20,882 nucleotides of DNA from Carex sylvatica (Eukaryota; Streptophyta; Magnoliopsida; Poales; Cyperaceae). Made by a program: the position numbers and the translations under genes. Where the stretch lies: assembly GCA_964058845.1 (NCBI GenBank), contig CAXKVR010000650.1, positions 1 through 20,882 on the forward strand. The letters run 5' to 3'. The notes under the pieces were generated by a model. It was not told the DNA's origin. It was given only the letters and a program-made list of their open reading frames with translations, and made no database searches. How positions within the stretch are numbered: position 1 is the first letter of the stretch; each line of letters starts with the position of its first letter. This document shows positions 19,388-20,882 of this stretch, in pieces.

Positions 19388-20882
19388 ATGAAGGAGATAA
19401 TTTTGGTGGGCCCAAGGTCTGATTCGGTGATGCCGCTGGCTGGAAGTGAGAGGCAGGGGTCGACGTCGCCTCCGGAGGCGGTGGTGCTGGGAGCGACTCC
19501 GCCACAGGATATGGTGGAGAGGCTGAAAGATTACGGCCAGGAGGGGTCGTTTTCTCTCTGGGATGAGATCTCGCCTGAGGAGAGAGAGCTCCTTTACAGA
19601 GATATTGAGGTGAGTTGAAAAACTAAAGAGGGATTAATTTGCGTATTTATGCCGATATCTCTTTGATTTTTTCAATATAGGGAGATCTTTTGTGAGAATT
19701 TTCTCCATTTATTTTGACCATTTGGTGAATAGTTTTTTTTTTTCTTTTCTTTCCTTATTGAATGTTGGCGACGAGGATATATTTTTACCACTCGGTATTA
19801 CATTATGCTCCGTTGGAATTGGTTCAATTGTGGTATTAGCTCGATCTGACTTGATCTAATTTTTTATTCCTGAGTGAACTCGTTGTTGCATTTTAGTAGG
19901 TATTAAACTGATTTCTCATAGCTGATTATAGATATCTGTGCAATTCAGTAATGCAGATCTCTTAAGATCAATCTTACGTCTCATTTACAATTGAAAGTTG
20001 GAGAATTTTGTGATTTTGTCAGACAGTTCACTTAAGTGTCAATCTTTCAACTTTGTGGATCGTAGAGTTTTCTTTTTTTTTAAAATAAAATATTTTCAAT
20101 TAGTTTTTTCTGGTGTTAACTTCTACGAATTATAAAATTGTTCCTATTTTAATGTTATATCATTACCAAAAGATAGTTCTGTACCTTTTCCTTTCTTGGG
20201 TAAGAATGACAATTCTGTGACGAACTGATGAAAAATTCTCAAAATAAAAATGTAGGAATTCTCTATATTTTAGATAAGGTCGTGTATCAATTTGGTGCAA
20301 ATTGAGAATCATTTGGTACGTGGATCAAGTGATGATAGAACTGAACCGTTAATTTTCAAATTACTTGACGGATGACCAACTGATTATAAAATTGCACCAA
20401 TTTATGAGAAAGAAGCTATCTGGATTGTATTTAACGTTTTTGGTAATGAAATTGGGCTACTCGGCCTCTTTGTCAAAAAAATAATAATAATAATAATAAG
20501 AAGAAAGAAGCTATCTGAACTGTAGATAACTCATGTACAATTTTAAGAAATGTTCACCGTACGAACATTTCTTATCTCTCTCGATATTATAAAAACTAAA
20601 TTTGTTCTCCATATCCAATTATGACACTACATTTTTCTAAGAATGATTGTATGTACTGCAAACGGTGATCTTTACAATGATAACCTTGCTTCTTTTTTGC
20701 CATTTCTGATCTGAATTTCTTTTTATATCTAGTGTTTTTTCTTCTTTATTTTCTAATGGCAAGTTGGCATTTTGTTGCTCTTTTTGGTTACTTAACTTTT
20801 ACACTTCTCTTGGTTTACCTGATGGTTGGTTGAAGAATGAGCTAGCATATTACTTCTTGGTGTTGGTTCAATTGTTTATTGG
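19388..20882 (+). CDS. UAP1: UDP-N-acetylglucosamine pyrophosphorylase, first exon (partial gene)
   Basis: This cytosolic enzyme makes UDP-GlcNAc from UTP and GlcNAc-1-phosphate, the donor for N-glycosylation, GPI anchors and O-GlcNAc. Exon 1 is 19388-19609 (74 codons, phase 0), followed by a consensus donor GAG|GTGAGT. After a variable, Pro/Ser-rich start, the block MVERLKDYGQEGSFSLWDEI followed by SPEERELLYRDIE matches the conserved N-terminus of plant UDP-GlcNAc pyrophosphorylases (GlcNAc1pUT/UAP). The nucleotide-binding core lies in later exons beyond the window. The first intron is at least 1.27 kb: I looked for the expected next block (a SLD..R...IIR-like sequence) up to 20882 and did not find it. 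The start codon is the first ATG of the frame and is followed by the family block, so it is plausible. The assignment rests on this N-terminal block only. Confidence 0.82.
20288..20404. mobile_element. Small foldback MITE-like element in the pyrophosphorylase intron
   Basis: AATTTGGTGCAAATTGAGAA (20289-20308) and the downstream arm ending AAAATTGCACCAATTT (about 20388-20403) are inverted copies. Further inward TTTGGTACGTGGATCAAGT pairs imperfectly with ACTTGACGGATGACCAAC. It has no coding capacity and the flanks are not resolved. Confidence 0.55.
20481..20499. repeat. ATA/AAT microsatellite
   Basis: About six trinucleotide ATA units follow an A run in the intron. The phrase AAAGAAGCTATCTG occurs on both sides of it (about 20410 and 20505), a sign of local duplication. 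Confidence 0.8.

Noticed and set aside
19611..20882. Search for exon 2 of the pyrophosphorylase gene
   Set aside because: No stretch with an AG acceptor followed by the expected conserved block was found; the exon probably lies beyond the window.

Overview
The window is nuclear DNA from a flowering plant, most likely a eudicot. Its genes have several exons, GT-AG introns rich in A+T, and protein matches to known plant families. The spaces between genes are full of small, non-autonomous DNA transposons. I cannot name the species. No bacterial, organellar or viral genes were seen.

Layout. Positions 1-3255 hold the last six exons in view of the bifunctional purine enzyme AICAR transformylase/IMP cyclohydrolase (ATIC/PurH), plus strand. 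Positions 5151-11768 hold three plant defensin genes in tandem on the same strand. Each has two exons: one coding for most of the signal peptide, one for the eight-cysteine mature peptide. Positions 12000-18900 contain no intact gene. They hold a decayed LINE reverse-transcriptase tail (about 14092-14529) and several palindromic or foldback elements. From 19388 a second housekeeping gene begins on the plus strand: the first exon of a UDP-N-acetylglucosamine pyrophosphorylase. Its first intron runs to the window edge.

Mobile DNA. Two non-autonomous hAT elements can be bounded exactly by perfect 8-bp target duplications (6372-7194, CATATAGT; 18211-18715, AGTATACC). The second sits in the centre of a larger inverted repeat made of two MITE copies head to head, so it is a nested insertion. 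Other foldback elements lie after ATIC, just upstream of defensin 1, between defensins 2 and 3, in the probable 3' UTR of defensin 3, in four places between defensin 3 and the pyrophosphorylase gene, and in that gene's first intron.

How the parts fit together. The purine and amino-sugar genes are unrelated housekeeping neighbours. The defensin cluster between them looks like an old tandem duplication: the mature peptides share 20-26 of 47 residues pairwise, and gene structure is conserved. The promoters of defensins 1 and 2 carry the same G-box-centred 10-mer upstream of a TATA element. The mobile elements lie mostly at gene edges (promoter, 3' UTR, intron), where they could affect expression, but this is inference.
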